From positions 4,836,001 to 4,900,000 of the forward strand of contig OZ244148.1 of NCBI GenBank assembly GCA_965216255.1: a stretch of 64,000 nucleotides of DNA, in the 5' to 3' direction. Within the stretch, counting starts at the first letter, position 1. Each line of letters starts with the position of its first letter. This document shows positions 56,109-64,000 of this stretch, one piece after another. The notes below the pieces were generated by a model. That model searched no databases. It had not been told where the DNA came from and saw nothing but the letters and a program-made list of their open reading frames with translations. Position numbers and translations under genes: made by a program. This stretch comes from G965216255 sp965216255 (lineage in GTDB: Bacteria; Bacteroidota; Rhodothermia; Rhodothermales; Bin80).

Positions 56109-58028
56109 ATGCTGGGATGCAGCGCCCGTCTTTTCCTCCTGGGCGTTTTGACTGCGGCGCCTGCTGCAGCGCAGCTCGGGGCCCTGGACATCGTGACGTG
56201 GTCGGTCAGCGCTCAGCCCGAAACCGTCCCTCCGGGCCAGGACGCGCGCCTTCTTTTCGAGGCAGACCTCGTGCCAGGATGGCGCATGTATGCGCCCGGA
56301 TCGCCGAAGCCCACCAGAGTCGTCTCTGTCGCCTTCGACATGCTGCCGGAAGCCGTGCTGCAGCGTGCACCGCTGCAGCATTCCGGATCGATGACGGGAT
56401 ATGATCCCAACTTCGACAAGGAAGTGGTGTATTTCGAGCGGACTGCCCGGCTTTGGTCGGACATTGCGGTGGATGCGGCGGCGCTTCCCGGGGACTATTC
56501 CGTGGGCGGGACCGTGGAGTTCATGGTTTGCAACGACCGAATATGCTATCCCCCGACAACCACGACCTTTGAGGCGGCGCTGCAGGTGGCCGCAACGGTG
56601 CTGCCGGATAGCAGCGCATCGGGGGTAGCGTTGGATGGCGCCGCATCCGTGCCCCCGGGGAGGCGTGCGCTGGATTTCGAAGGGTTCTGGGCCTTTCTGC
56701 TCCTAGCCATAGGTGCAGGCTTCGGCGCCTTCCTGATGCCCTGCGTATATCCCATGATCCCGCTAACGGTGTCGTACTTCACCAGGCACTCGGAGCGGCT
56801 CTCCGAGGCCGTGCGCATGGCACTGGTCTACGGAATCGCCATCGTGCTCACGTTTACGGGACTGGGTACGGCGATGGCAGCCCTGGTACAGGGCGCAGGC
56901 GTGCAGCAGCTGGCGGCGAATCCCTGGATGAACCTCTTTATCGGAACGGTTTTCGTTGTATTTGCGCTGTCGCTGCTGGGCCTTTTTGAACTGCGGTTAC
57001 CGTCAGGGCTCATCAACTTTGTGGATCGCCGGGGTCGGCAAAGTGCGGGAGTTGTGGGCGTAATGTTCATGGGTTTTTCCCTTACGCTGGTGTCTTTCTC
57101 GTGCACGGTCCCATTTGTCGGGCTGTTGCTGCCGGCCATTGCCGGCGGCGCCTGGTTTTACGGGGTGGTCGGCATGCTGGCATTCAGCATCAGTTTCTCG
57201 CTTCCGTTCGTGCTGTTTGCGCTCTTTCCCAAGGCGCTGGGGGCGCTCCCCGGTGCCGGAAGCTGGATGGATGCGCTGAAGGTAGTCTTTGGTTTCGTCG
57301 AGCTGGTGGCGGCCATCAAGTTTCTTTCGAATGCCGATATACTATGGGGCCTCGGACTGATTTCGCGGCCACTTGCCATTGCCGTGAGTGTCTCCCTGTT
57401 CGCGCTGGCGGGACTGTATCTCATCGGTGCGCTACAACTGCGCCACCAAGCGGCGGTAGCCGCCACCGGGGTGGGGCGCCTGCTTGCCGCCACCTTTTTC
57501 TTTGGCCTTGCGCTTTACTTGCTGCCGGGGCTCTTCGGGGCGCCGCTGGGGAGGCTGGACGCCTATCTGCCGCCGCGGCAGTACGGCGACGTCAGCCTGC
57601 TGGCGACGGGTCAGGAATCCCACGATGGAGGCTGGATTGTAGATGACATGGACGCAGCTTTCGCCGAGGCGCGGACGCTTGCGCGGCCCGTGATGGTGGA
57701 TTTTACGGGGTATACGTGCACGAACTGCCGGGACATGGAAGTCAACGTCTTTACCAGACCGGAGATTGCCCAGGCCTTTGAGCAGGAATTCGTGCTGCTT
57801 AGGCTCTATACGGACGGGGCGCGCGACAGGGAGTTGCAGCGGTATCAGCTGGACATGACGGGGACGGTGGCGCTGCCCACGTATGCAATCCTGCATCCCG
57901 AGACTCCGGCCACGCCCCTTGCACAGCTTAGCGGCGTGACAAGTCCCGACCGTTTTGCGAGATTTCTGCGTGAGGGCGTGTCTTCCTATCGGGTGCGGGA
58001 AGCCAATGGAGCCCTGTCATCGGACTAG
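56109..58028 (+). CDS. dsbD: Thiol:disulfide interchange protein DsbD
   Basis: This 639-residue membrane protein passes reducing power from cytoplasmic thioredoxin to the periplasm. A signal peptide (LFLLGVLTAAPAAAQ) leads to the N-terminal DsbD domain with FMVCNDRICYPP, its Cys pair. Eight membrane helices follow, with the redox Cys in FLMPCVYPMIPLTVSYF and SFSCTVPFVG. The C-terminal thioredoxin domain has DFTGYTCTNCRDMEVN with a CTNC pair. All three redox pairs are present, so it should be functional. Confidence 0.93.
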   Translation: MLGCSARLFLLGVLTAAPAAAQLGALDIVTWSVSAQPETVPPGQDARLLFEADLVPGWRMYAPGSPKPTRVVSVAFDMLPEAVLQRAPLQHSGSMTGYDPNFDKEVVYFERTARLWSDIAVDAAALPGDYSVGGTVEFMVCNDRICYPPTTTTFEAALQVAATVLPDSSASGVALDGAASVPPGRRALDFEGFWAFLLLAIGAGFGAFLMPCVYPMIPLTVSYFTRHSERLSEAVRMALVYGIAIVLTFTGLGTAMAALVQGAGVQQLAANPWMNLFIGTVFVVFALSLLGLFELRLPSGLINFVDRRGRQSAGVVGVMFMGFSLTLVSFSCTVPFVGLLLPAIAGGAWFYGVVGMLAFSISFSLPFVLFALFPKALGALPGAGSWMDALKVVFGFVELVAAIKFLSNADILWGLGLISRPLAIAVSVSLFALAGLYLIGALQLRHQAAVAATGVGRLLAATFFFGLALYLLPGLFGAPLGRLDAYLPPRQYGDVSLLATGQESHDGGWIVDDMDAAFAEARTLARPVMVDFTGYTCTNCRDMEVNVFTRPEIAQAFEQEFVLLRLYTDGARDRELQRYQLDMTGTVALPTYAILHPETPATPLAQLSGVTSPDRFARFLREGVSSYRVREANGALSSD

Positions 58029-58061
58029 CGGCGCCTCGCCTGTAAATAGCAAGGATGACCA

Positions 58062-58084
58062 AGGATGACCAAGGTATACTGTTG
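58062..58084. repeat. Short tandem duplication upstream of gdhA
   Basis: CAAGGATGAC occurs twice in tandem, followed by CAAGG. It lies about 85 bases before the gdhA start and might affect the leader. Confidence 0.7.
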
Positions 58085-58166
58085 GCAGCGCCGACTCTTA
58101 ATCGTATCTTCCTGGAAGCGCTTCCGTAGGCAGTTATAAATCGATTTCGCTCACAGAGGGTGCACC

Positions 58167-59522
58167 ATGGAACTGGTTATTCAAAAGGCCATGGATCTGC
58201 AGGATTTCATGGCAGGGCTCGAAAGACGGAATCCGGACCAGGCCGAATTTCATCAGGCCGTTCGTGAAGTGGCCGAAAAGGTAATTCCGTTCATAAACCG
58301 CAATCCGCATTACGTGGAGGACCGCATCCTTGAGCGGATGACGGAGCCCGATCGGATCGTCTCCTTCCGCGTGTGCTGGGAGGAAGACAGCGGGAGAGTG
58401 CGTGTCAATCGCGGCTATCGCGTCCAGTACAACAACTCCATTGGACCCTACAAGGGCGGGCTTCGCTTTGATCGGTCGGTCAGCCTGAGCGTGCTGAAAT
58501 TCCTGGGGTTCGAACAGATTCTAAAAAACTCTCTCACGACGCTTCCCATAGGGGGAGGAAAGGGGGGGGCCGATTTTAATCCCAGAGGCAAGAGCGACCG
58601 CGAAGTGATGCGCTTCTGTCAGGCCTTCATGACGGAACTGTATCGGCACATTGGTAAGAATACCGATGTGCCTGCAGGTGACATTGGCGTGGGAGCCCGT
58701 GAGATCGGGTACCTGTTCGGACAATACAAACGATTGAGCAACGAATTCACGGGCACTCTTACCGGCAAGGGCATGGCGTTTGGAGGCAGCCTCATCCGGA
58801 TGGAAGCGACGGGGTATGGCTGTGTCTACTTTGCCAAGAACATGCTCGCGCGCCGGAGCGAGGAGGTGGAAGGAAGGAATGTGACGATTTCAGGGTCAGG
58901 CAACGTGGCGCAGTATACGGCTCAGAAGTTGCTCGAGCTCGGTGCCGTAGTGCTTACTATGTCCGACCGGGGAGGATTTGTCTACATGCCGGATGGTCTG
59001 ACCCGCGAGGGCCTGGACCATATTATCCACCTCAAGACGGCGCGAACCGGCGGCCTGGACCGCTTTGCGGAAGCATTCGGATACGAGTACTTTCGCGGCC
59101 AGCGCCCCTGGAAGGTGCCATGCGAAATGGCTTTTCCGTGCGCCACACAGAACGAATTGGATGTAGAGGACGCTACCGAGCTGTTGAAGCACCAATGCTG
59201 TCTCGTGTGTGAAGGCGCAAATATGCCGACAACCTACGAAGCAACGAAGCTGTTTGAAGAAGCCTGCATCTTGTTTGGCCCCGGCAAGGCGGCAAACGCG
59301 GGCGGCGTGGCGATTTCCGCCATTGAGATGACGCAGAACTCCATGCGCATGAGCTGGTCGCGGGAAGAAGTGGATGCCAAGTTACAGTGGATTATGGCGC
59401 AGATCCACCAGAACTGTGTCCGGTACGGAGAAGAGAACGGGCATGTCAATTATATCAAGGGTGCCAACATAGCCGGATTCAAGAAGGTGGCGGATGCGAT
59501 GCTGGCTTACGGCGTGTCCTAG
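58167..59522 (+). CDS. gdhA: NADP-type glutamate dehydrogenase
   Basis: The 451-residue enzyme makes glutamate from 2-oxoglutarate and ammonia. PYKGGLRFDRSVSLSVLKFL, LTTLPIGGGKGGADFNPRGK (catalytic Lys) and DVPAGDIGVGAREIGYLFGQ are the substrate site. TISGSGNVAQYTAQKLLELG is the dinucleotide-binding GxGNVA motif. The length fits the hexameric bacterial class. GAGGGTGCACC precedes the ATG. Confidence 0.96.
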   Translation: MELVIQKAMDLQDFMAGLERRNPDQAEFHQAVREVAEKVIPFINRNPHYVEDRILERMTEPDRIVSFRVCWEEDSGRVRVNRGYRVQYNNSIGPYKGGLRFDRSVSLSVLKFLGFEQILKNSLTTLPIGGGKGGADFNPRGKSDREVMRFCQAFMTELYRHIGKNTDVPAGDIGVGAREIGYLFGQYKRLSNEFTGTLTGKGMAFGGSLIRMEATGYGCVYFAKNMLARRSEEVEGRNVTISGSGNVAQYTAQKLLELGAVVLTMSDRGGFVYMPDGLTREGLDHIIHLKTARTGGLDRFAEAFGYEYFRGQRPWKVPCEMAFPCATQNELDVEDATELLKHQCCLVCEGANMPTTYEATKLFEEACILFGPGKAANAGGVAISAIEMTQNSMRMSWSREEVDAKLQWIMAQIHQNCVRYGEENGHVNYIKGANIAGFKKVADAMLAYGVS

Positions 59523-59690
59523 TAGCGTTCCGGCTTCCGCAATTATTAGAATCTTCGCACGGGCACGGGCTACAATTGGGTTTGGTAGCGTTTCCAGCCC
59601 TGTTTGCATTTCTCGCGGTACTGATTCGCTTTGCCCTGTTGTCGTACTTTTTGCAGAGGCAAGAAATCTAAGCAATTCAATAGGACTTTT

Positions 59691-60872
59691 ATGCCCACCC
59701 CTGCCTTTAGGCCGCCGAATCGAATATTGATGGGACCCGGTCCCTCCGATGTTCCCCGACGGGTTCTGGATGCTATGTCACGCCCCACCATCGGGCACCT
59801 TGATCCCGCCTTCGTCTCTCTCATGGAGGCGATCAAGTCGCTACTTCAGCGCACATTCGTGACCGACAACGCTATGACCATGCCGGTGTCGGGTCCCGGT
59901 ACTGCGGGAATGGAGATGTGCGTGGTGAATCTGCTGCAGCCGGGTGACACCATGGTGGTATGCCGCAACGGGGTTTTTGGTGGACGCCTAGCGGCCATGG
60001 CCGAGCGGTGTGGTGCGCGCGTCGTGATCGTTGATGATCCCTGGGGCCGGGCCGTTTCGCCCGAAAAGGTTGAAGCAGCGCTTAAGGCGACGCCCAAGGC
60101 GAAGGTCTTGGCATTCGTTCAGGCCGAGACGTCCACCGGTGCGCTTTCCTGCGCGCAGACGCTCGGTCAGCTTGCCCATGCGCATGATTGTCTTTCACTG
60201 GTGGACGCGGTGACTTCATTCGGCGGTTCCGAACTGCGCGTAGATGCGTGGGGTTTGGACGCGGTCTACTCCGGCACGCAAAAATGCCTCTCAGCGCCGC
60301 CCGGGTTGTCGCCCGTCACCATGAGTGCACGGGCAACGGAGGTGGTAGGCACACGCACAAGGCCTGTGCAAAGCTGGTTCATGGATGTTGGTCTGCTCAT
60401 GGGGTATTGGGGGACATCGGCCAGGCGCTCCTACCACCATACCGCCCCGATAAACGCGCTGTACGGCCTGCACGAAGCGCTGCGGATGCTGGAGGACGAG
60501 GGACTGGAGCGGGCCTGGGAGAGGCACAGGAAGCATCACAGGGCACTGGGCGCCGGGCTTGAAGCACTCGGCATGGATTTTATTGTGCCCGCACAGGAAA
60601 GACTGCCCCAACTAAACGCCGTGAGTGTTCCCGAGGGCATCGACGAAGCGGCTGTGCGGGGAAGGCTACTCACGGAATTCAATCTGGAAATCGGAGCCGG
60701 GCTGGGTGATCTCGCGGGCAAGATCTGGCGCATAGGGCTGATGGGGCACAGTAGCCGGCGCGAAAACATCCTTTCCTGCCTGAGTGCGCTGGGTACGGTC
60801 CTGAAGTCCCAAGGGGTCGCCGTCTCTTCCAAAGAGGCTGTAATGACAGCCTTGCGCGTACTTGAAGAATGA
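59691..60872 (+). CDS. Class V aminotransferase (alanine-glyoxylate / serine-pyruvate type)
   Basis: The 393-residue PLP enzyme starts MPTPAFRPPNRILMGPGPSD. GHLDPAFVSLMEAIKSLLQ, SGPGTAGMEMCVVNLLQPGD and LVDAVTSFGGSELRVDAWGL lead to SGTQKCLSAPPGLSPV, whose Lys binds PLP. SWFMDVGLLMGYWG and YHHTAPINALYGLHEALR complete the family pattern. The likely reaction is transamination of alanine or serine with glyoxylate or pyruvate; exact substrates cannot be told. The frame extends 20 codons upstream without homology. Confidence 0.9.
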   Translation: MPTPAFRPPNRILMGPGPSDVPRRVLDAMSRPTIGHLDPAFVSLMEAIKSLLQRTFVTDNAMTMPVSGPGTAGMEMCVVNLLQPGDTMVVCRNGVFGGRLAAMAERCGARVVIVDDPWGRAVSPEKVEAALKATPKAKVLAFVQAETSTGALSCAQTLGQLAHAHDCLSLVDAVTSFGGSELRVDAWGLDAVYSGTQKCLSAPPGLSPVTMSARATEVVGTRTRPVQSWFMDVGLLMGYWGTSARRSYHHTAPINALYGLHEALRMLEDEGLERAWERHRKHHRALGAGLEALGMDFIVPAQERLPQLNAVSVPEGIDEAAVRGRLLTEFNLEIGAGLGDLAGKIWRIGLMGHSSRRENILSCLSALGTVLKSQGVAVSSKEAVMTALRVLEE

Positions 60873-60976
60873 GCGATCTCGAGCAATCAGTCCGGCCCGC
60901 ATCACGGATTGGGCCAGGACATGGCCGTGGCATCGGTCTATGAACAGGATCGGTACGCAGCCTGAGGGCTTTGGTG

Positions 60977-61954
60977 TTAGACCGCGGCATCCAGCATTTC
61001 CCATGCCCTTGCCGCCGCACCCAGCACGCTGCTATAGGTCGCAAGCTCGGACAGCACGATAGGTACGGGACTGCCCGGAGGGTAACGGAACGTGTGACGG
61101 TTGACGTGGCTTCGGACCTGGTCGAGGTAATGCTGCGCGGCGCGCGCCAGCGCCGCGCGTCAGGATGATGACTTCAGGGGCATACATGTGCACGACGCTG
61201 GCAAGGAACCAGCCCAGATTCTCGGTCCACCGGGCAAGGGCATCCAGGCAAAGAGGATCGCCTTGTGCCACCGCCGCGATAACGGCCTCAAAGTCCACCG
61301 CGTGCGGCTCGTCGAAATACATTTGGTTAAGCACCGAAGGCAGTCCGCGGCTCAGTCCATCCCGAACCGCGGTGGCTAGCGCCGTGGCAGAGCACAATAT
61401 GTTTGCCGTTCCGCGGGCACGCGTGATGCAAAGCCGCGGGCTACCGGCTTCCTGAATGATGTGGCTCGCCTGCGTGCCGAACTGCAGGTGCGGATCTCTG
61501 AGTATCCGGCCGTCCAGCATCACGCCCGATCCCACGCCCGTGCCCAGGGTAATGGCCACGGCCCAGTTGTGCCCCGTACCTTTCCGTAGCGCGATTCCGC
61601 CAGAATGGATAGACGTCCGTCGTTGTCGGCCACTACCGGGACGTTCGTGGCCCGCTGGAGCAGGGGTACCAACCCAAAGCCTTCCACCTGGAGCTTTCCC
61701 GGAAGCATGACGACGCCAAAATCGGGACGCACAGCTCCGGGAAGGCCCAGCGCGATGTATCGGGGTGCTCTTCCCACGGCGTGCTCAATGGCGTGCACGC
61801 TTTCCACCATGGATGAGAGCATCGTTTCCGGCGCGAGCGAGAACCCTGACGGCGCTATGCTCTCGTGCAGAAGCGCGCCGCGGCGTGTCACTGCGCCGCC
61901 CTTAATGCGCGTGCCCCCAACGTCGAAGCCGATGACGTACTCGCTCGACGGCAC
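60977..61954 (-). pseudogene. ROK-family sugar kinase (glucokinase-like), two frameshifts
   Basis: From a GTG the protein starts PSSEYVIGFDVGGTRIKGGA, the ROK phosphate loop. YIALGLPGAVRPDFGVVMLP and VPVVADNDGRLSILAESRYG follow. One missing base near 61585 shifts the frame into NWAVAITLGTGVGSGVMLDG. A second shift near 61150 leads to HYLDQVRSHVNRHTFRYPPG and the end. The zinc-site HxxGH/CxCGxxGC motif of ROK enzymes is not evident in the middle. Both lesions sit in G/C-rich runs, so sequencing error is as likely as decay. The small coupled frame upstream is listed next. Confidence 0.7.
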
Positions 61955-61955
61955 G

Positions 61956-62078
61956 CTAGTAGCTGTAGAGGTGGGCGAGGCTTCGCCTGTAGGCCTCGTA
62001 GAATTTCTCCATCTGGGTAGCGCGCAGGGCTTCCAGCAGCGCAACCGTTTGGCCAAAAAATTGCGCACCGGCTCCCAT
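61956..62078 (-). CDS. Small protein (40 residues) coupled to the ROK kinase gene
   Basis: The frame MGAGAQFFGQTVALLEALRA, TQMEKFYEAYRRSLAHLYSY ends one base before the GTG of the kinase. It is helical and amphipathic. The tight spacing suggests translation of the kinase depends on it. Family unknown. Confidence 0.45.
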   Translation of the reverse strand: MGAGAQFFGQTVALLEALRATQMEKFYEAYRRSLAHLYSY

Positions 62079-62119
62079 ACCTGGCTCCGTCAATCAATCG
62101 TGATATCTGCCGACGATAA

Positions 62120-62953
62120 CTAGCCCTCTTGCGCAATACGGATAACCCATGCGCTTTCCGGAAGGCCCGGCAGGCGCTGCTTCAAGGCCAGCGCTTCGTC
62201 CACGGTGGGTACTTGACCGATGGAGACACGGAACCATTCTGTTTCTGCTTGCAGGGCCCGCAAAATGTCTACGGGCACGGCGTCATCCCCAACAATTTCA
62301 CGGTAGCGCCGCGCTTCCGATTCTGCTACCGCGCGGTCTTTGAAGGAAGCAATAACCACGGTGTAGCCACCGCGCAGGCGATCAATGAGCCCGGATCCGG
62401 CTGCGCCGCTCAGATCAGGTTCGAGCACCGCGGGCTGAAGGGCTGCGCTCGGCGGTGGTTGCGGTTCCTCCTGTGGGAGTGTCTGTTCCATCACGCTCGA
62501 CTGGGGCCATAGAGCGGAAAGGGGGGAATCGTCGCGGGAATAGAGATACACGATCGTGGCCGCCGCCACGGCAATGAACGTCACAAACGCCCCAATGGCC
62601 CTTCGCAGCCTCCGGCGCGCTGCAGCCCTTTGCCTGGGTGCCAGCCTTGCGATGGGGCTCGACACCTTGACCGTGACGGGGTCCAGGTCTTCATATTCGC
62701 CGTTTGCGACAGCGACCAGGTCCCCTAGCGGCTCAAAATTCAGGATGTCATCCTCAAACGTAAACGTACCCAGACCCTCCACATACACGCGTTGATGGCG
62801 CCGCGTCTGGCTTACCAAGTGATCGGTAAGCTGGCGCAGCGCACGCTCAGCATGCTCCGGCCGGATCGCCAGTTGCCGGGCAACGTAATCCACGATGGAA
62901 TTGGACGTTATGCCGCTTGCCTGTGGGTCGCTATTGCGGTCGCTCGTCGTCAA
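62120..62953 (-). CDS. HU-like domain + membrane helix + SPOR domain protein
   Basis: The 277-residue protein has an N-terminal HU-type fold (VDYVARQLAIRPEHAERALR, VYVEGLGTFTFEDDI), a basic stretch, one membrane helix at about residues 120-139 (AFVTFIAVAAATIVYLYS), a Pro-rich linker and a C-terminal SPOR domain (GYTVVIASFKDRAVAESEAR, WFRVSIGQVPTVDEALALKQ). SPOR domains bind denuded peptidoglycan at the division site. The combination is known from Bacteroidota-type genomes and suggests a link between nucleoid or cytosolic partner and the septum. Confidence 0.85.
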   Translation of the reverse strand: MTTSDRNSDPQASGITSNSIVDYVARQLAIRPEHAERALRQLTDHLVSQTRRHQRVYVEGLGTFTFEDDILNFEPLGDLVAVANGEYEDLDPVTVKVSSPIARLAPRQRAAARRRLRRAIGAFVTFIAVAAATIVYLYSRDDSPLSALWPQSSVMEQTLPQEEPQPPPSAALQPAVLEPDLSGAAGSGLIDRLRGGYTVVIASFKDRAVAESEARRYREIVGDDAVPVDILRALQAETEWFRVSIGQVPTVDEALALKQRLPGLPESAWVIRIAQEG

Positions 62954-63149
62954 GTTGGCGAAAGGCTACTAGGTTCCTGGGCGGCGTAATGACCACATCT
63001 CCGTTTGCCAGCACACGCTGCGCGCTCGCTCTTGAATCTATGGTAAAAGTGCCAAAATTCGGGATATGAGCAGGCTCGCCCCGCTTGATGGACGCATAAA
63101 TGGCCTCCACCATGGCCTCCAGGAGCGCTGCCGCAGCGAATTTCGCCAT
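62931..63149 (-). CDS. HU-family DNA-binding protein, short N-terminus
   Basis: The 72-residue frame has EAIYASIKRGEPAHIPNFGT then FTIDSRASAQRV and ITPPRNLVAFRQLDDE, the beta-arm part of HU/IHF proteins. Usual HU has about 90 residues; the first helix seems to be missing. A TAA four codons before the ATG interrupts a frame that would supply it (LLVEPSFATT), so the gene may have suffered a nonsense change. It overlaps the start of the HU-SPOR gene by 23 bases. Confidence 0.6.
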   Translation of the reverse strand: MAKFAAAALLEAMVEAIYASIKRGEPAHIPNFGTFTIDSRASAQRVLANGDVVITPPRNLVAFRQLDDERPQ

Positions 63150-63386
63150 GCTCTTTGCTTATGTGGTAGCGAACGAAGGCTCAACCAAAAGAATAATAAG
63201 GAATTGGAGAGGACCATGCCATGACAGGTCCGCAAGTTGTGGCCCAGGGCCCGGCTCGGTGAGCTTCGAGTGGTCAGACGGTGCCCCAGGGCGACATCTG
63301 CCGCTTTGCCCTGTCCCGTTCCTGTAAGTATATTGTGGTGGAGTAGGGCCTTTAAAAAAAATTCAGACGCGAAATACGGTAATCCC

Positions 63387-63584
63387 ATGAATACGGAAGC
63401 AGCCCCGGATAGAACATCCGAATCTGGCAGGGAAGAACAGCCATCGGCATCGGAAGAAACGCGGCGAACGCAGCCGGACTATGGGCTAAAGGCGGCATTT
63501 GGCTGGATTGAGAAGAATCCCTCACTTGCCCTCGTCGGCGCCTTTGCCGTGGGCGTATTCATTGGTGTGCTCATGCGGGACTAG
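63387..63584 (+). CDS. Small inner-membrane protein with C-terminal helix (ElaB/YqjD/DUF883-like)
   Basis: The 65-residue protein has a polar, acidic N-terminus and ends GWIEKNPSLALVGAFAVGVF then IGVLMRD. A C-terminal E-x-NP-x-x-x-x-G-x-x-x-x-G-x-x-x-G pattern is typical of ElaB/DUF883 tail anchors, some of which bind ribosomes. The basic RR end is replaced by RD. Confidence 0.55.
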   Translation: MNTEAAPDRTSESGREEQPSASEETRRTQPDYGLKAAFGWIEKNPSLALVGAFAVGVFIGVLMRD

Positions 63585-63723
63585 TTGAATGGCGGCACAT
63601 GCTGGCCACTGTACGGTTTGCCCACGCTTCTTTGGCCATTGGAAGTGGAGGCCAAACGCTCCGCGAAGCCTCCAGCCCGGCAGCATTGAATATTGCCGCC
63701 GGTCTATGTAATCCCTGAGTCTC

Positions 63724-64000
63724 GTGAGTCTTCTTGCCGTTGGGACCGTTGCATTCGATGCGATAGAAACGCCTGCCCGGTCCGTCACCGGCGTGCTGGG
63801 AGGCAGCGCGACCTATATAACACTGGCTGCCCGCTATTTTAGCGAACCCGTGGCGCTCGTGGCAGTGGTAGGGCATGATTTTCCGCAGGCTTATGTAACG
63901 CTGCTCAGGGAGCGAAGCATTGACCTCCAGGGGCTCGCGATAGATCCGCTAGGCAAAACCTTTGCCTGGGGAGGACGCTATGGGTGCGACCCAAACCAGC
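63724..64000 (+). CDS. PfkB-family carbohydrate kinase (3' partial)
   Basis: The frame starts at GTG with VSLLAVGTVAFDAIETPA then VTGVLGGSATYITLAARYF and VALVAVVGHDFPQAYVTLLR, the GG-x-x-x-N/T region and VG-x-D of PfkB kinases. It runs off the right edge. Substrate is unknown. Confidence 0.85.
   Translation, partial: MSLLAVGTVAFDAIETPARSVTGVLGGSATYITLAARYFSEPVALVAVVGHDFPQAYVTLLRERSIDLQGLAIDPLGKTFAWGGRYGCDPNQ

Noticed and set aside
1..64000. tRNA or rRNA genes
   Set aside because: No cloverleaf-type CCA-ended or rRNA-like conserved stretch was noticed by eye; a covariance search would be decisive.

Overview
This window looks like a chromosome segment of a Bacteroidota-related bacterium, most likely a Rhodothermota/Balneolota-type marine lineage. 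The clues are a secreted beta-propeller protein with an NYPNPFN-type C-terminal sorting tail (type IX secretion style), an lptC - OstA-like - lptB export cluster, a gluconate-dehydrogenase-type GMC oxidoreductase with its subunit 3, and a protein joining an HU-like fold, one membrane helix and a SPOR domain. Taxonomy is inferred from family style only. The very high load of insertion sequences, most of them broken, would fit a host-associated genome such as a sponge symbiont; that is a guess.

Layout. 1-5.0 kb: an operon with a MotA/ExbB-like stator carrying a long helical tail, a MotB/ZorB-like partner, and a membrane-anchored protein with a VWA-like domain. It is a Zorya-like candidate defence module with no recognisable ZorC/ZorD in view. 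5.2-6.8 kb: transposon debris (ISNCY, group II intron 5' end, IS66 end, istB, a relaxase-like tail). 6.9-10.3 kb: an AbiE-type toxin-antitoxin pair whose antitoxin gene is split by an IS30 element. 10.4-13.7 kb: a Panacea-antitoxin operon whose partner gene is split by an antisense group II intron. 13.8-19.2 kb: IS1634 debris, a relaxase/BID-like fragment, a lipoprotein, a second IS30 copy, IS66 and ISL3 debris. 19.5-22.7 kb: the beta-propeller protein. 23-27.4 kb: IS1380, IS630 and IS5/IS1182-like debris.

28.2-35.0 kb is a quiet block: GMC oxidoreductase and subunit 3, lptC, OstA-like gene, lptB, DAHP synthase and a plug-like lipoprotein. 35.5-40.5 kb is again debris (ISNCY, IS21, IS1634, IS1380, and an istB-recombinase chimera) with two large palindromes. 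40.9-51.4 kb is a defence island: AAA ATPase + PIN pair, ThiF/E1-like remnant, a second copy of the lipoprotein cassette, DUF262 + AAA ATPase + unknown third gene, and a DUF4143 remnant. 51.8-53.4 kb holds IS1634 and IS110 remnants.

53.8-64 kb is ordinary core genome: prfA, rpsF-rpsR-rplI, dsbD, gdhA, a class V aminotransferase, a frameshifted ROK kinase, HU/SPOR genes and a PfkB kinase running off the right edge. The boundary between the core blocks and the IS-rich accessory blocks is sharp. No rRNA, tRNA or CRISPR array was seen.
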